DNA of 64,000 nucleotides, taken from NCBI RefSeq assembly GCF_028463845.1, contig NZ_CP116805.1, forward strand, positions 1,922,001 to 1,986,000, read 5' to 3'. The position numbers and the translations under genes were made by a program. Of this stretch, positions 53,669 to 61,822 are shown piece after piece. Below the pieces are notes generated by a model. The model saw only the letters and a program-made list of their open reading frames with translations, searched no databases and was not told the origin of the DNA. The DNA is from Gimibacter soli (GTDB taxonomy: Bacteria > Pseudomonadota > Alphaproteobacteria > Sphingomonadales > Kordiimonadaceae). Each line of letters begins with the position of its first letter. Positions within the stretch are counted from its first letter, which is position 1.

Positions 53669-53822
53669 ATTGTAGGAAGACGTTCGTTGACAATTGCCCC
53701 GCCATCTTGCCATGAAGCCGCCTTTGGGGCCAGCGTGATCGGGCTAAGCTTGACGACGCGGGCCCAAATCGTCAGTGTGTCCTGAATTTTACAGGTCCCC
53801 ATACGGGAAAAGGTTTGTTTCG

Positions 53823-54485
53823 ATGAAAGCAATGGATGTCGTGATGACGCCGATTCACCGCGAAGGTCATCTCTTCGTGGCTTTGTTCTTCGCGGCGTCG
53901 ATCGTCTTGATGGCGCTGTGGGCGCCGCTTGGCTGGATCGGCCTCGTGCTGACAGCATGGTGCCTTTATTTCTTCCGTGACCCGCACCGCGTGGTGCCGG
54001 AAGAGAAGGGCATCCTCGTAAGCCCCGCCGACGGCACCGTTTGCCTGATTATGGAAGCGACCCCGCCCGCCGAGCTCGGCATGGGCGACGAGAAGGTTAC
54101 CCGTGTCTCGATCTTCCTTTCCGTGTTCAACGTGCATGTGAACCGCGTGCCCGCCGCCGGCACCATCACCGGCCTTGCCTATGTGCCCGGCAAATATCTG
54201 AATGCCGCCGCTGAAGAAGCGAGCGAGGAAAACGAGCGCCAGCTTGTCCGTATGACGACCGAAGACGGCGACGATATTGCCTTCGCACAGGTTGCAGGGC
54301 TCGTGGCGCGTCGTATCCTCTGCGACCTTGAAGAAGGCCAGAAGGTGGACCGCGGCGATCGCATGGGCCTGATCCGCTTTGGCAGCCGCACCGATATCTA
54401 TCTGAGCGCCAAGCTGAAGCCGATGGTGAAAGTGGGCCAGACCATGATTGGCGGCGAGACCGTCATCGCGCGTCGTTCGGCCTGA
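53823..54485 (+). CDS. psd: Phosphatidylserine decarboxylase, short form
   Basis: A 220-residue pyruvoyl enzyme making phosphatidylethanolamine at the inner membrane. Hydrophobic segments at about residues 15-50 anchor it. Conserved motifs are YFFRDPHRVVPEEKGILVSPADGTV, SIFLSVFNVHVNRVPAAGTI and the self-cleavage site RFGSRTDIYL, where the Ser becomes the pyruvoyl group. The FGS form and short length are typical of the alphaproteobacterial/archaeal-like type II enzyme. The ATG at 53823 has AAAGG upstream; ATGs 9 and 21 bases later are alternatives. It forms an operon with pssA, 16 bases away. Confidence 0.95.
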   Translation: MKAMDVVMTPIHREGHLFVALFFAASIVLMALWAPLGWIGLVLTAWCLYFFRDPHRVVPEEKGILVSPADGTVCLIMEATPPAELGMGDEKVTRVSIFLSVFNVHVNRVPAAGTITGLAYVPGKYLNAAAEEASEENERQLVRMTTEDGDDIAFAQVAGLVARRILCDLEEGQKVDRGDRMGLIRFGSRTDIYLSAKLKPMVKVGQTMIGGETVIARRSA

Positions 54486-54501
54486 AGCATCGGGACGCCC
54501 C

Positions 54502-55290
54502 ATGGATAATCGTCCCCTTCTTTTCCGCGAGATATCGATCCGCACCATCTTGCCGAATGTGGTGACGCTGCTTGCCTTTGTGGCTGGCCTCACCGCCATT
54601 CGCTTCGCGCTTGCCGGCAAGTGGGAACTGGCCGTCTGGGCCGTGATCGTGGCCGGTGTGTTCGACGGGCTGGATGGCACCGTCGCAAGGCTTCTGAAAA
54701 GCACCAGCCGTTTCGGGGCGGAACTTGATTCGCTTTCCGATAACGTCGCCTTCGGTGTGGCGCCGGCGGTTGTGCTTTATCTCTGGACGCTTGAAAGCAT
54801 CGACCGGCTCGGCTGGGCCTTCGCGCTTCTCTATGCCATCGCCATGGCGCTCAGGCTTGCCCGCTTCAATGCGCGCATGGAAGACGAGGACGAGCCCCGC
54901 CGCCGCCTCGGTTTCATCACGGGTGTGCCAGCGCCGATGGGTGCGGCGCTCATGCTGATGCCCATCATGATCGATCTGGTGGCGGAAACCGATCTGGTGC
55001 GCGGTTATCCCCGCATCATCGGCCTTTATGTGATGTTCGTCGCCATGCTGATGGTTTCGACCCTGCCGACATGGTCGCTGAAGTCGATCCGCATGCCGAA
55101 GCAATGGTTCTCGCCCTTCATGCTGTTGATCGGCGCGATTATCGCCGGGCTTTTCGCCCGCACGTGGGAAGTGATCATCCTTCTGGGGCTCACCTACCTT
55201 GCGACGCTGCCGTTCAGCTATGTGGCCTTCAAGCGCCGCGTAGGGCAGAAGCAGCGGCAGGGCGCCGAGCTGCACTCACCGAAAGAATGA
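54502..55290 (+). CDS. pssA: CDP-diacylglycerol-serine O-phosphatidyltransferase
   Basis: A 262-residue multi-span membrane enzyme making phosphatidylserine, the substrate of the preceding Psd. The CDP-alcohol phosphotransferase signature is complete: DGLDGTVARLLKSTSRFGAELDSLSD, with all the metal-binding aspartates. ITGVPAPMGA and a C-terminal span series follow. It is the membrane-type II enzyme. The ATG at 54502 is chosen; the longer frame overlaps psd. A shared terminator follows. Confidence 0.95.
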   Translation: MDNRPLLFREISIRTILPNVVTLLAFVAGLTAIRFALAGKWELAVWAVIVAGVFDGLDGTVARLLKSTSRFGAELDSLSDNVAFGVAPAVVLYLWTLESIDRLGWAFALLYAIAMALRLARFNARMEDEDEPRRRLGFITGVPAPMGAALMLMPIMIDLVAETDLVRGYPRIIGLYVMFVAMLMVSTLPTWSLKSIRMPKQWFSPFMLLIGAIIAGLFARTWEVIILLGLTYLATLPFSYVAFKRRVGQKQRQGAELHSPKE

Positions 55291-55295
55291 CGAAG

Positions 55296-55327
55296 AACTG
55301 GCCGCTACTCAGCGGCCAGTTTGTTTT
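55296..55327. terminator. Bidirectional terminator between pssA and an RND pump gene
   Basis: Perfect 11-base arms (AACTGGCCGCT and AGCGGCCAGTT) with a 4-base loop. TTTGTTTT-type bases follow on the plus strand and TTCTTC on the minus strand. It covers the last codons and stop of the convergent pump gene. Confidence 0.85.
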
Positions 55328-58300
55328 CGTCAGCACTTGCAGCGACGTCGCTGTCGGCTTTGCGGCCACGGCGGGCTTGCCATTTGATCCGCAGCTGTTC
55401 GCGTGCGGCGAGGGCGGCGGGCGTGAACACAAGGGTCAGCATCGTGGAGGCCCCAAGGCCCCACACAACGGCAACCGCCAGATCGACCCAGAATTTCGAG
55501 GTCGGCGAGCCGAACTCGATATCCGCATCGAAGAAATTGACGTTGAATTCAAGCGCCATCGGCAGCAGGCCGATCATCGTGGTGCCGGTGGTGAGAAGGA
55601 TCGGCCGCAGGCGCTGGGCGCCCGTGTGTACGATGGCCTCAAGCGGGTCGATGCCATGCTCGCGGAAGCGGTTATAGGTGTCGATCAGCACGATATTGTT
55701 GTTCACCACGATCCCGGCGAGGGCGACGATGCCGATGCCCGTCATGATCACCGAAAATTCGCGCCCCGTGACGAACAGGCCAAACAGCACACCGATGGCC
55801 CCCATGATCACGGCAGTGAGGATGAGGGCGGTCTGGTAGAAGCTGTTAAACTGCGCCAGCAGGATGAGGCCCATCAGCGCGAGCGCGAGGAGCATGGCAC
55901 CGAACAGGAAACTTGAGGCTTCCTGCTGGAATTCGTCGCTGCCCTCGAATTTCACATTCACGCGCGGGTCCAGCTTGGCGGCGCCTTGCCATTCCTTCAT
56001 GGCATCCACCACGCGGTTCACCTGCACATCGTCGCGCACGTTGGCGCTGACGGTGACGGAGCGCTCGGCGTTCGTACGGGTGATTTTGCCGATCTTCGGC
56101 GTCGGCACCCGGTCCACGAGGTTGGTAAGCGCGACCGGCCCCTTCGGCGTCATGATCGTCAGTTCGTCAAAGGCCTGGATGCCACGGGCATCCTGAGGCA
56201 GGCGGATGCGGATATCTTCCTCGTCGATGGAATCAGCGGGTCGGTAACGCCCGGCGAGCATGCCGTTGGTCATCAGCTGGATGAAACTGCCGACGGTGGT
56301 GACATCGGTGCCATAACGCCCGGCTTCGGCGCGGTCCACATCAAGCGACCAGTCGATACCCGGCACATGGAGCGTGTCTTCCACTTCCACCACACCGTCA
56401 ATCTCGCCGAGCTTGGCTTTCACTGTCGCGACGGCACCTGTCAGCAGGGCAGGGTCTTCGCTGGAAAGCCTGATCTGGATATCCTTGCCCTGGATCGGGC
56501 CGAAGCTGACTTCGGAAAGTTCCACCTTGATGCCTGCCATATCGGCCGTGCGTTCGCGCAGCTCGTTCTTCAGGTCTTCGTAGCTCTGGCGTTTGTTCCA
56601 GTCATCAAGCATCAGGTTGACGCGGCCGACGACGTCTTCGGAGCCGGTGATATCGTTGTTGGTGAGCATCGTGGTGCTCCACACCGCTTTCACGCCGGGT
56701 GTGTCGTAAACGCGGTTGCCCACGCTACGGACAAGCCGGTCGATCTCGCCAATCGACATATTGCCGCGAGCATGCACCAGCAGGCGCACCAATGGCGGAT
56801 CACCTTCCGAGAAAGTGCGGCTGCCAAGGTTAGCCGCACCATAGGCCATCACGATCATCACCATGATCACGACAGTGCCGGCCAGAACGCGGAAAGGCCT
56901 GCGCACCACGGCTTCAAGGATTTCACCGTACCAGCGGGTGAAGCCGGTGAGCCGGTTGACCGAGAAGCTCGCGTCCTGCGACAGGGCCTGCATGGCGGCG
57001 ACATTCACCTCGCTCGGCTTGCCGATGGTAGCGCCAAGCGTTGGCAGGAAGACGAGGGCCACAAGCAGCGAGCCCATGAGGGTATAGATCACCGTGATCG
57101 GGATATATTTCATGAACTCGCCCATGATGCCGGGCCAGAAGATGATCGGCAGGAAGGCAGCAACTGTGGTGAGCGTCGAGCTGATGATCGGCAACCCCAT
57201 TCGCTTGGCGGCAAGGCTGTAGGCTTCCTGCCGGTCAAGGCCTTCAACCATCTTGCGGTCGGCGTATTCGGTGACGACGATGGCGCCGTCGACCAGCATC
57301 CCGACCGCGAGAATGAGGCCGAACATCACAACGTTGTTGATGGATTCGCCTGTGTAATGCAGACACATGATGCCGAACAGGAACGAGGCGGGCACGGCCA
57401 CGCCGATGAGCATGGCTGCGCGTGTACCAAGGGCCGCTACCACGATGATCACCACAAGCACGATTGCGGACACCACGTTGTTGCGGAGCGTATCAAGGAA
57501 GTCGGCGACCTCCACCGACTGGTCGAACAGGTAGTCGATCTGGATACCGGCGGGCCAGCTGGCACGCATCTTTTCAACCACCGTTTTGGCCTGTTCGGCC
57601 GCTTCCACCACGTTCGCCTCGGTGCGTTTCATCACATCGATCGTGTAGGCGGGCTGGCCGTTATAGTGCGACAGGCGGGTTGCATCCTTGAAGGTGCGGC
57701 GAACGGTCGTCAGGTCGCGAAGCGTTACCACGCCGTCAGTCGAGGCCTTGATGGGCAGGTTGAGGACATCGTCCGGCTCTTCCACCAGCCCGTCCACGCG
57801 CACCGAGAAGCGCCCCGATGCGGTGTCAAGCGAGCCTGCCGCCACCAGCCGGTTGTTGTTGGCAACAACGCTGTATAGCTCGGCAGGGGTGACATTATAG
57901 ACGGTCAGCTTGGCCGGATCGATCAGCACCTCAAGCATCTGTTCGCGCTCGCCGCCGGTTTCCACTTCGCGGATCAGCGACTGGGCCTCTAGCTCCTCGC
58001 GCACTGAGCGGACGATCTGCGCCATGGTGCGTTCGGGCACGGGGCCGGAAAGAACAATGGTCAGCACCGGCTCGTCGGACGTGCTGAATTCCGAAAGGGT
58101 CGGCTCCAGCGTGTCGTCCGGCAGGCGCGAGCGGGCCATGTCCATCGCGTCGCGCACCAGCTGGCGGGCGCGGTCCTGGCTCTGGTCCGGGTGGAACTCG
58201 GCGATCAGGTAAGCGCCGCCCTCGCGGCCCACGGCATCCAGCCGCTTCAGGCCTTCAAGGCCGCGCAGCTGCACTTCCATCGGTTTGATCAGCAGCCGCT

Positions 58301-58481
58301 CGGCATCTTCCGGCGAGATGCCGTCATGCGAGATATTGATCAGGAAAACCGGGAAGGGGATATGGGGATCCTCCTCCTTCACGATATTGGCGTAGGAAAG
58401 CATCCCGGCGATCAGGATGATCGACAGGAGCGTCAGGATAAGGCGTTTGGAGCGGACGAAGAAGTCGATCATGCCGCTCAT
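55305..58481 (-). CDS. RND efflux pump permease (second system)
   Basis: A 1058-residue proton-driven exporter. The N-terminal span (LILTLLSIILIAGMLSYANIVKEEDPHI) is of the type found in pumps with an 'EEDP' start. The proton-relay Asp lies in FGLILAVGMLVDGAIVVTEYADRKM, with one Asp rather than the DD pair of the first pump. A second loop and the C-terminal GIVVNNNIVLIDTYNRFRE block complete the duplicated structure. This variant belongs to a different RND branch from the 17976-21104 pump. It overlaps the adaptor gene by 4 bases in a PadR-adaptor-pump operon. Substrate unknown. Confidence 0.92.
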   Translation of the reverse strand: MSGMIDFFVRSKRLILTLLSIILIAGMLSYANIVKEEDPHIPFPVFLINISHDGISPEDAERLLIKPMEVQLRGLEGLKRLDAVGREGGAYLIAEFHPDQSQDRARQLVRDAMDMARSRLPDDTLEPTLSEFSTSDEPVLTIVLSGPVPERTMAQIVRSVREELEAQSLIREVETGGEREQMLEVLIDPAKLTVYNVTPAELYSVVANNNRLVAAGSLDTASGRFSVRVDGLVEEPDDVLNLPIKASTDGVVTLRDLTTVRRTFKDATRLSHYNGQPAYTIDVMKRTEANVVEAAEQAKTVVEKMRASWPAGIQIDYLFDQSVEVADFLDTLRNNVVSAIVLVVIIVVAALGTRAAMLIGVAVPASFLFGIMCLHYTGESINNVVMFGLILAVGMLVDGAIVVTEYADRKMVEGLDRQEAYSLAAKRMGLPIISSTLTTVAAFLPIIFWPGIMGEFMKYIPITVIYTLMGSLLVALVFLPTLGATIGKPSEVNVAAMQALSQDASFSVNRLTGFTRWYGEILEAVVRRPFRVLAGTVVIMVMIVMAYGAANLGSRTFSEGDPPLVRLLVHARGNMSIGEIDRLVRSVGNRVYDTPGVKAVWSTTMLTNNDITGSEDVVGRVNLMLDDWNKRQSYEDLKNELRERTADMAGIKVELSEVSFGPIQGKDIQIRLSSEDPALLTGAVATVKAKLGEIDGVVEVEDTLHVPGIDWSLDVDRAEAGRYGTDVTTVGSFIQLMTNGMLAGRYRPADSIDEEDIRIRLPQDARGIQAFDELTIMTPKGPVALTNLVDRVPTPKIGKITRTNAERSVTVSANVRDDVQVNRVVDAMKEWQGAAKLDPRVNVKFEGSDEFQQEASSFLFGAMLLALALMGLILLAQFNSFYQTALILTAVIMGAIGVLFGLFVTGREFSVIMTGIGIVALAGIVVNNNIVLIDTYNRFREHGIDPLEAIVHTGAQRLRPILLTTGTTMIGLLPMALEFNVNFFDADIEFGSPTSKFWVDLAVAVVWGLGASTMLTLVFTPAALAAREQLRIKWQARRGRKADSDVAASADENKLAAE

Positions 58482-59539
58482 GACGTGGCACTTTCTTCAA
58501 CAAGGCGGACCTTCTCGCCGTCAGCCACAAAGTCCTGACCCGTGGTGATGATGCGGATATCGTTCGGCAGGCCCGCCACCCAGACGCCGCCTTCGGCGTC
58601 ATCCAGCACCTCAACCGGCATGAAGGTGGCGCGGTCTTCCCCATCCACCAGCCGCACGCCAAGGCGGCCTTCCTTGTCGAGGATGAACCACGACGGCGAC
58701 AGGAGATGCGCATGGGTGCGACCGATCGGCAGGCGGATCGTTGCGGTCAGGCCTTCCTTCAAGGTGTGCTCAGGGTTCGTAAGCTCGACTTCCACCCGGA
58801 AACCGCGGGTTTCCAGATTGGCGGCGGACGCGACGTAACGGATACGCCCGGTCATGTCCGGCAGGCCCTTGACGGAAACCGTGGCAGGCTCGCCAACATC
58901 GAGATCACTGACGAAGGCTTCAGACGCCTCGGCAACGGCCAGGAAGGGCTCTTCCAGCATCAAGGTTGCGCAGGTCGAACCCTTTTGCAGGTAGCTTCCG
59001 ACTTCGGCCTCGCGGGTTTCCACGATGCCATCGAACGGGGCCTTGATGCCGGTGTGGGCCAGATCAAGCTCGCGCCGGTCAACGGCGGCGAGGGCGGCAT
59101 CGAGCTGTGCCTTGGCGGCTGCTGTTTGCGTTTCAGAGCGGTGCCCCTTGGCCGCAAGCGCGACGGCGGCGTTATATTCAAGCTGGCGCTGGTCCAGAAG
59201 CGCCTTTGCCTCGGCAAGGCTTGCCGCGCGGTCGGCGGTATCGATCCGGCAGATCACGTCGCCCTTTTTGATCCGCGTGCCTTTCTCGACCGGTGTGGCG
59301 ATCACGCGACCATCGATCTCGGACTTCAGGGCGACTTTGCGCAGGGCTTCCGTATGGCCGCGCACCGAGGCTTCATGGCCGAAATCGCGGGCCGTGAAGG
59401 ATTGATAGACAACGGGAAAGGCCTTGTCGCCGGTTGCCGCTTCCACCGCCTGTTCGTGGCGGGGCCCTGAAACGATGCCAATGGCAAGATAAAGGGCAAG
59501 GGCACCAGAGATTACAAGGGCAGTCGTGACCGGCTTCAT
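58478..59539 (-). CDS. RND efflux periplasmic adaptor (second system)
   Basis: A 353-residue membrane-fusion protein. An N-terminal signal-anchor (TALVISGALALYLAIGIVSG) is followed by split lipoyl halves (LKSEIDGRVIATPVEKGTRIKKGDVICRI and GIKAPFDGIVETREAEVGSYLQKGS). The coiled-coil hairpin of about 60 residues lies between them; a beta-barrel follows. It is coupled to the pump gene by a 4-base overlap and sits 73 bases after the PadR regulator. Confidence 0.92.
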   Translation of the reverse strand: MKPVTTALVISGALALYLAIGIVSGPRHEQAVEAATGDKAFPVVYQSFTARDFGHEASVRGHTEALRKVALKSEIDGRVIATPVEKGTRIKKGDVICRIDTADRAASLAEAKALLDQRQLEYNAAVALAAKGHRSETQTAAAKAQLDAALAAVDRRELDLAHTGIKAPFDGIVETREAEVGSYLQKGSTCATLMLEEPFLAVAEASEAFVSDLDVGEPATVSVKGLPDMTGRIRYVASAANLETRGFRVEVELTNPEHTLKEGLTATIRLPIGRTHAHLLSPSWFILDKEGRLGVRLVDGEDRATFMPVEVLDDAEGGVWVAGLPNDIRIITTGQDFVADGEKVRLVEESATS

Positions 59540-59612
59540 AAGCTATTCCAGTATCTTCAAATATATGCCTGCGCGCAGTTTTCGGCGAATTGCGGCAATT
59601 TTACGTCAGATG

Positions 59613-60143
59613 TTACGAAGCCGGGGCCATCATGCCTGCGATCAGGCCCTTTTTTTTCTTCACGAGAAAATCATGGGCGGCTTTCTGCATGACGATCCCG
59701 TATTCCAGCACGAAGCGAGAGGCAGCACCTTCCTCGGCGCCCAGCATGACCTCGAGCGCCTCGATCTGCTCGCCGTGGTGGGCGATGCGCTCGTCGATCA
59801 GGTCCTCGATACGGTGCGGGGCCACGGCTTCAGCGAACAGAAGGGCGGCCAAAAAGTCCGACCGGTTGCGGTCAGGCCCCGGCGAGTTGGCGAGGGCGGC
59901 CTCAAGCTCGGCGCGGCCAGCGGGCGTCAGGCTGTAAATCTTTTTGTCCGGGCGTTTGGACTGGGCTTCTGCGCGGCAGGAAATCAGGCCTTCTTCGGTG
60001 AGCCGGGTAAGGGCAGGGTAGATCGAGCCAAAGCTCGCTTCGCTGAAGAAGCTGAAGCTGCCTTCGGCAACCATCTTCTTGATCTCGTATCCTGTCGCGT
60101 CACCAAGGCTGAGGATGCCAAGGCAGAGTGTGGGGATATCCAT
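59613..60143 (-). CDS. PadR family transcriptional regulator
   Basis: A 176-residue regulator. The N-terminal winged helix is PadR-type: LGILSLGDATGYEIKKMVAEGSFSFFSEASFGSIYPALTRLTEEGLI, then KKIYSLTPAGRAEL in the wing. A C-terminal helical dimerisation domain (residues about 95-176) follows, with RIEDLIDERIAHHGEQIEALE. It is first in an operon with the second RND pump and so probably represses it until an inducer, likely a pump substrate, binds. A TCATATGA palindrome at 60167-60174 may belong to its operator. Confidence 0.9.
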   Translation of the reverse strand: MDIPTLCLGILSLGDATGYEIKKMVAEGSFSFFSEASFGSIYPALTRLTEEGLISCRAEAQSKRPDKKIYSLTPAGRAELEAALANSPGPDRNRSDFLAALLFAEAVAPHRIEDLIDERIAHHGEQIEALEVMLGAEEGAASRFVLEYGIVMQKAAHDFLVKKKKGLIAGMMAPAS

Positions 60144-60331
60144 TCTTTGTCTTTCTATATCGGGCTGTCATATGAAGATGGCATCTGTGGCGCCTTTGTA
60201 AAGGGGGGAGGCACAGAAATCGGTAGCCCTTCGGGTTTTGGCGCGCCCCTTGCTTGCCAATCGCGTCGGGTATGGCATTCCGGTTGCGGGCGCCATGAGC
60301 TAAAGTGACGTTCCAAGGATGGGGTGCAGTG

Positions 60332-61075
60332 ATGTTCAATCATTATACGAAGACTTCTCTTTCCGGCCTTCTGGTTGCCCTCACACTTTCGGGCTGCGGC
60401 GCGCTCGGGATCGGCGGCAAGGACGAGGATGTGCAGAAAACATCTGACCGCCGTGACCAGATTCTGGTGAACACGGGGGCAACCGGCCCGCAACCCGGCC
60501 TCAACGGCCCGGTCGAAGATCGGGTGCTGCGCGACAAGTTCCGTGACCTTGAAGGCGTGTTCATGCGCGTGGAAGAACGGCTCGGCAATATTGAAGGTCG
60601 GCTCAACGCGCTTGAAGCCAATCAGGTGGCCTCGGCGAGCGAAGCGATGACTGCCCAACGCGATTCGGCCTCTGCTTTCAGTGCCGAACTCGACAGCCTG
60701 AAGCAACAGGTTGCCACCCTGAACAACGTGAACCGCAATCAGGCGCAGGAACTGCAGCGCCTCAATGCAGATGCCGAGCGGGCGCGGCAGGCCTCGATGC
60801 CGCCTCGCTTCAGCGTGCATCTTTCATCCTACCGTACCATCGAACAGGCGCGAGTCGGGTGGAGACAACTTGCGGCTGCATTCGGTGCGCCGCTTGGCGA
60901 GCTGAAGCCATATATTGTGACAGAACAACAGGATGGCCTCGGTTCCTTCATCAAATTGCAGGCTGGCGTGCTGAACAGTCAGCAAGCAGCGGACGAACTT
61001 TGCGCCACATTGAAGCGCATGTCGGGCGATCAATTCTGTGCTGCAATGCGGCTGGCTGGCGATCCGTTACAGTAA
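60332..61075 (+). CDS. SPOR-domain lipoprotein
   Basis: A 247-residue outer-envelope protein. A lipobox LSGC (VALTLSGCGALG) follows the signal peptide, so the mature N-terminus is lipidated. A central coiled coil (about residues 65-145, VEERLGNIEGRLNALEANQVA and LDSLKQQVATLNNVN) leads to a C-terminal SPOR domain (RFSVHLSSYRTIEQARVGWRQLA onward). SPOR binds denuded septal peptidoglycan, suggesting a role in division or wall growth. The start at 60332 is preferred over a longer frame. It is divergent from the PadR gene. Confidence 0.85.
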   Translation: MFNHYTKTSLSGLLVALTLSGCGALGIGGKDEDVQKTSDRRDQILVNTGATGPQPGLNGPVEDRVLRDKFRDLEGVFMRVEERLGNIEGRLNALEANQVASASEAMTAQRDSASAFSAELDSLKQQVATLNNVNRNQAQELQRLNADAERARQASMPPRFSVHLSSYRTIEQARVGWRQLAAAFGAPLGELKPYIVTEQQDGLGSFIKLQAGVLNSQQAADELCATLKRMSGDQFCAAMRLAGDPLQ

Positions 61076-61170
61076 CGAAAACGGCAACTTGCAGGCATGG
61101 TGCAGTGCGGCAAATAATATTCGCATGCGCAACAAGTTCACATAACGTACAAGTATTTGAAAAAAATAAT

Positions 61171-61212
61171 AAAAAGGCCGTCGTGAGGCCTTGACAAAAG
61201 AGGCCATTTTTT
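61171..61212 (+). terminator. Candidate terminator after the SPOR lipoprotein gene
   Basis: AAAAAGGCC (61171-61179) can pair with GGCC-A-TTTTT (61202 onward), and shorter GGCCT/AGGCC pairing precedes a six-T run. Competing pairings exist. It begins about 95 bases after the stop codon. Confidence 0.55.
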
Positions 61213-61219
61213 GTCGGAT
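61191..61219 (+). promoter_or_regulatory. Possible promoter of the structured RNA
   Basis: TTGACA (61191-61196) with a 17-base spacer to TCGGAT (61214-61219). The -10 match is poor (3 of 6). It would start RNA near 61226. Confidence 0.3.
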
Positions 61220-61225
61220 ACACCC

Positions 61226-61405
61226 ACCTTCGGGGAAATGCTTCAGATAGTGCGACTTGGGGAGGTTGAGCCCTATCTGATACTAGCGCTGGTCAAACGG
61301 CTGCTGACATTTCCTCGAAAGGCCGGGCAGCGTCCCGATGGGGGGAAAACGCTCGGATTCTGGCGCGGCGAGAGGGTGCAAGCCCAATCTGCCGCGCCAT
61401 TTTTT
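61226..61405 (+). ncRNA. Candidate structured small RNA of unknown family
   Basis: About 180 bases without a credible gene. A 12-base helix pairs 61229-61240 with 61308-61319 (one G-U). Inside it 61243-61250 pairs with 61273-61280 (8 perfect pairs). A 9-base GC-rich hairpin (61361-61369 with 61391-61399) is followed by six T residues, an excellent terminator with no coding gene before it. It does not resemble 6S, SRP, RNase P, tmRNA or riboswitches that I know. It points towards the SOS-type small gene at 61443-61604 from the opposite strand. This stretch, 61076-61442, holds no supported protein gene. Confidence 0.5.
61361..61405 (+). terminator. Strong intrinsic terminator of the structured RNA
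   Basis: Arms TGGCGCGGC and GCCGCGCCA are perfectly complementary; the interior also pairs in part (AGA/TCT, GGG/CCC). TTTTTT follows immediately at 61400-61405. Confidence 0.85.
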
Positions 61406-61442
61406 ATGTGCTGGCCTCAGGGCGCACAGCCAATCCCGAACT

Positions 61443-61604
61443 TCAGTTGAGACGCAGGCCGCTGGCGCTGCCCATCGGGCGGCTGGCCCGGCGTTGCCGC
61501 CAGAAACGCGACACGGGGCCAAGGGCATCCTGGAACGCGGTCATCCCGAAGGCGCCGATCATCACAAACAGGCCGAAGAGCAGGGCATGGAGCAGGCTGG
61601 TCAT
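61443..61604 (-). CDS. Small single-span membrane protein, apparently SOS-controlled
   Basis: A 53-residue open frame that does not overlap a larger gene. The start MTSLLHALLFGLFVMIGAFG gives one membrane span (about residues 4-24). A basic, polar tail (FWRQRRASRP) follows, so the C-terminus is probably cytoplasmic. The ATG at 61604 has AGAGG at proper distance. Two perfect GTTC-N7-GTTC (LexA) boxes flank its -35 and -10 elements. Small SOS-induced membrane peptides include the division inhibitor SidA of Caulobacter and the toxin TisB of E. coli; similarity here is in architecture only, not sequence. Function is unproven. Confidence 0.7.
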   Translation of the reverse strand: MTSLLHALLFGLFVMIGAFGMTAFQDALGPVSRFWRQRRASRPMGSASGLRLN

Positions 61605-61622
61605 CTGGTCGTCCTCTTGAAT

Positions 61623-61637
61623 GTTCTTGTTGTGTTC
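61623..61637. promoter_or_regulatory. Perfect LexA box (GTTC-N7-GTTC), proximal
   Basis: An exact alphaproteobacterial LexA box, 19 bases before the start of the small membrane protein gene. It overlaps the -10 element of its promoter. Confidence 0.85.
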
Positions 61638-61663
61638 TTATTCTGCTATTGTGCGCCCGTCAA
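61635..61663 (-). promoter_or_regulatory. Promoter of the small SOS gene
   Basis: On the minus strand TTGACG (61658-61663) and TAAGAA (61635-61640) have a 17-base spacer. A LexA box abuts the -35 and another overlaps the -10, so LexA would fully occlude it. Confidence 0.65.
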
Positions 61664-61678
61664 GAACAAAAAAAGAAC
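61664..61678. promoter_or_regulatory. Perfect LexA box (GAAC-N7-GAAC), distal
   Basis: The second exact box; its N7 is all A. It directly abuts the -35 element of the small gene and could also influence the divergent ppx/gppA gene. Confidence 0.85.
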
Positions 61679-61766
61679 ATATCACTTGAGGTGGTGTACG
61701 GATGGCTTTGTGTTGCTAAGGCCTGCCTGCTGGTGTTAAGAGGAACTCAAGTGCGCCGGAACGGGC

Positions 61767-61785
61767 GCCTGCCTTGGAGGCAGGC
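61767..61785 (+). other. Leader hairpin upstream of ppx/gppA
   Basis: Perfect 7-base arms GCCTGCC and GGCAGGC with a 5-base loop, followed by CCAAAA. It lies in the 145-base stretch before the start codon, which has no other recognised site. A role is unknown. Confidence 0.4.
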
Positions 61786-61822
61786 CCAAAACGATCCGGC
61801 TAGAAAATACGAAGAGCGCCCT

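Noticed and set aside
55986-57878. 630-codon open frame on the plus strand
   Set aside because: Antisense to the second RND pump; histidine-rich composition typical of shadow frames.
61211-61450. 79-codon open frame on the plus strand starting with TTG
   Set aside because: No ribosome site, no family, and it reads straight through a strong intrinsic terminator at 61361-61405.
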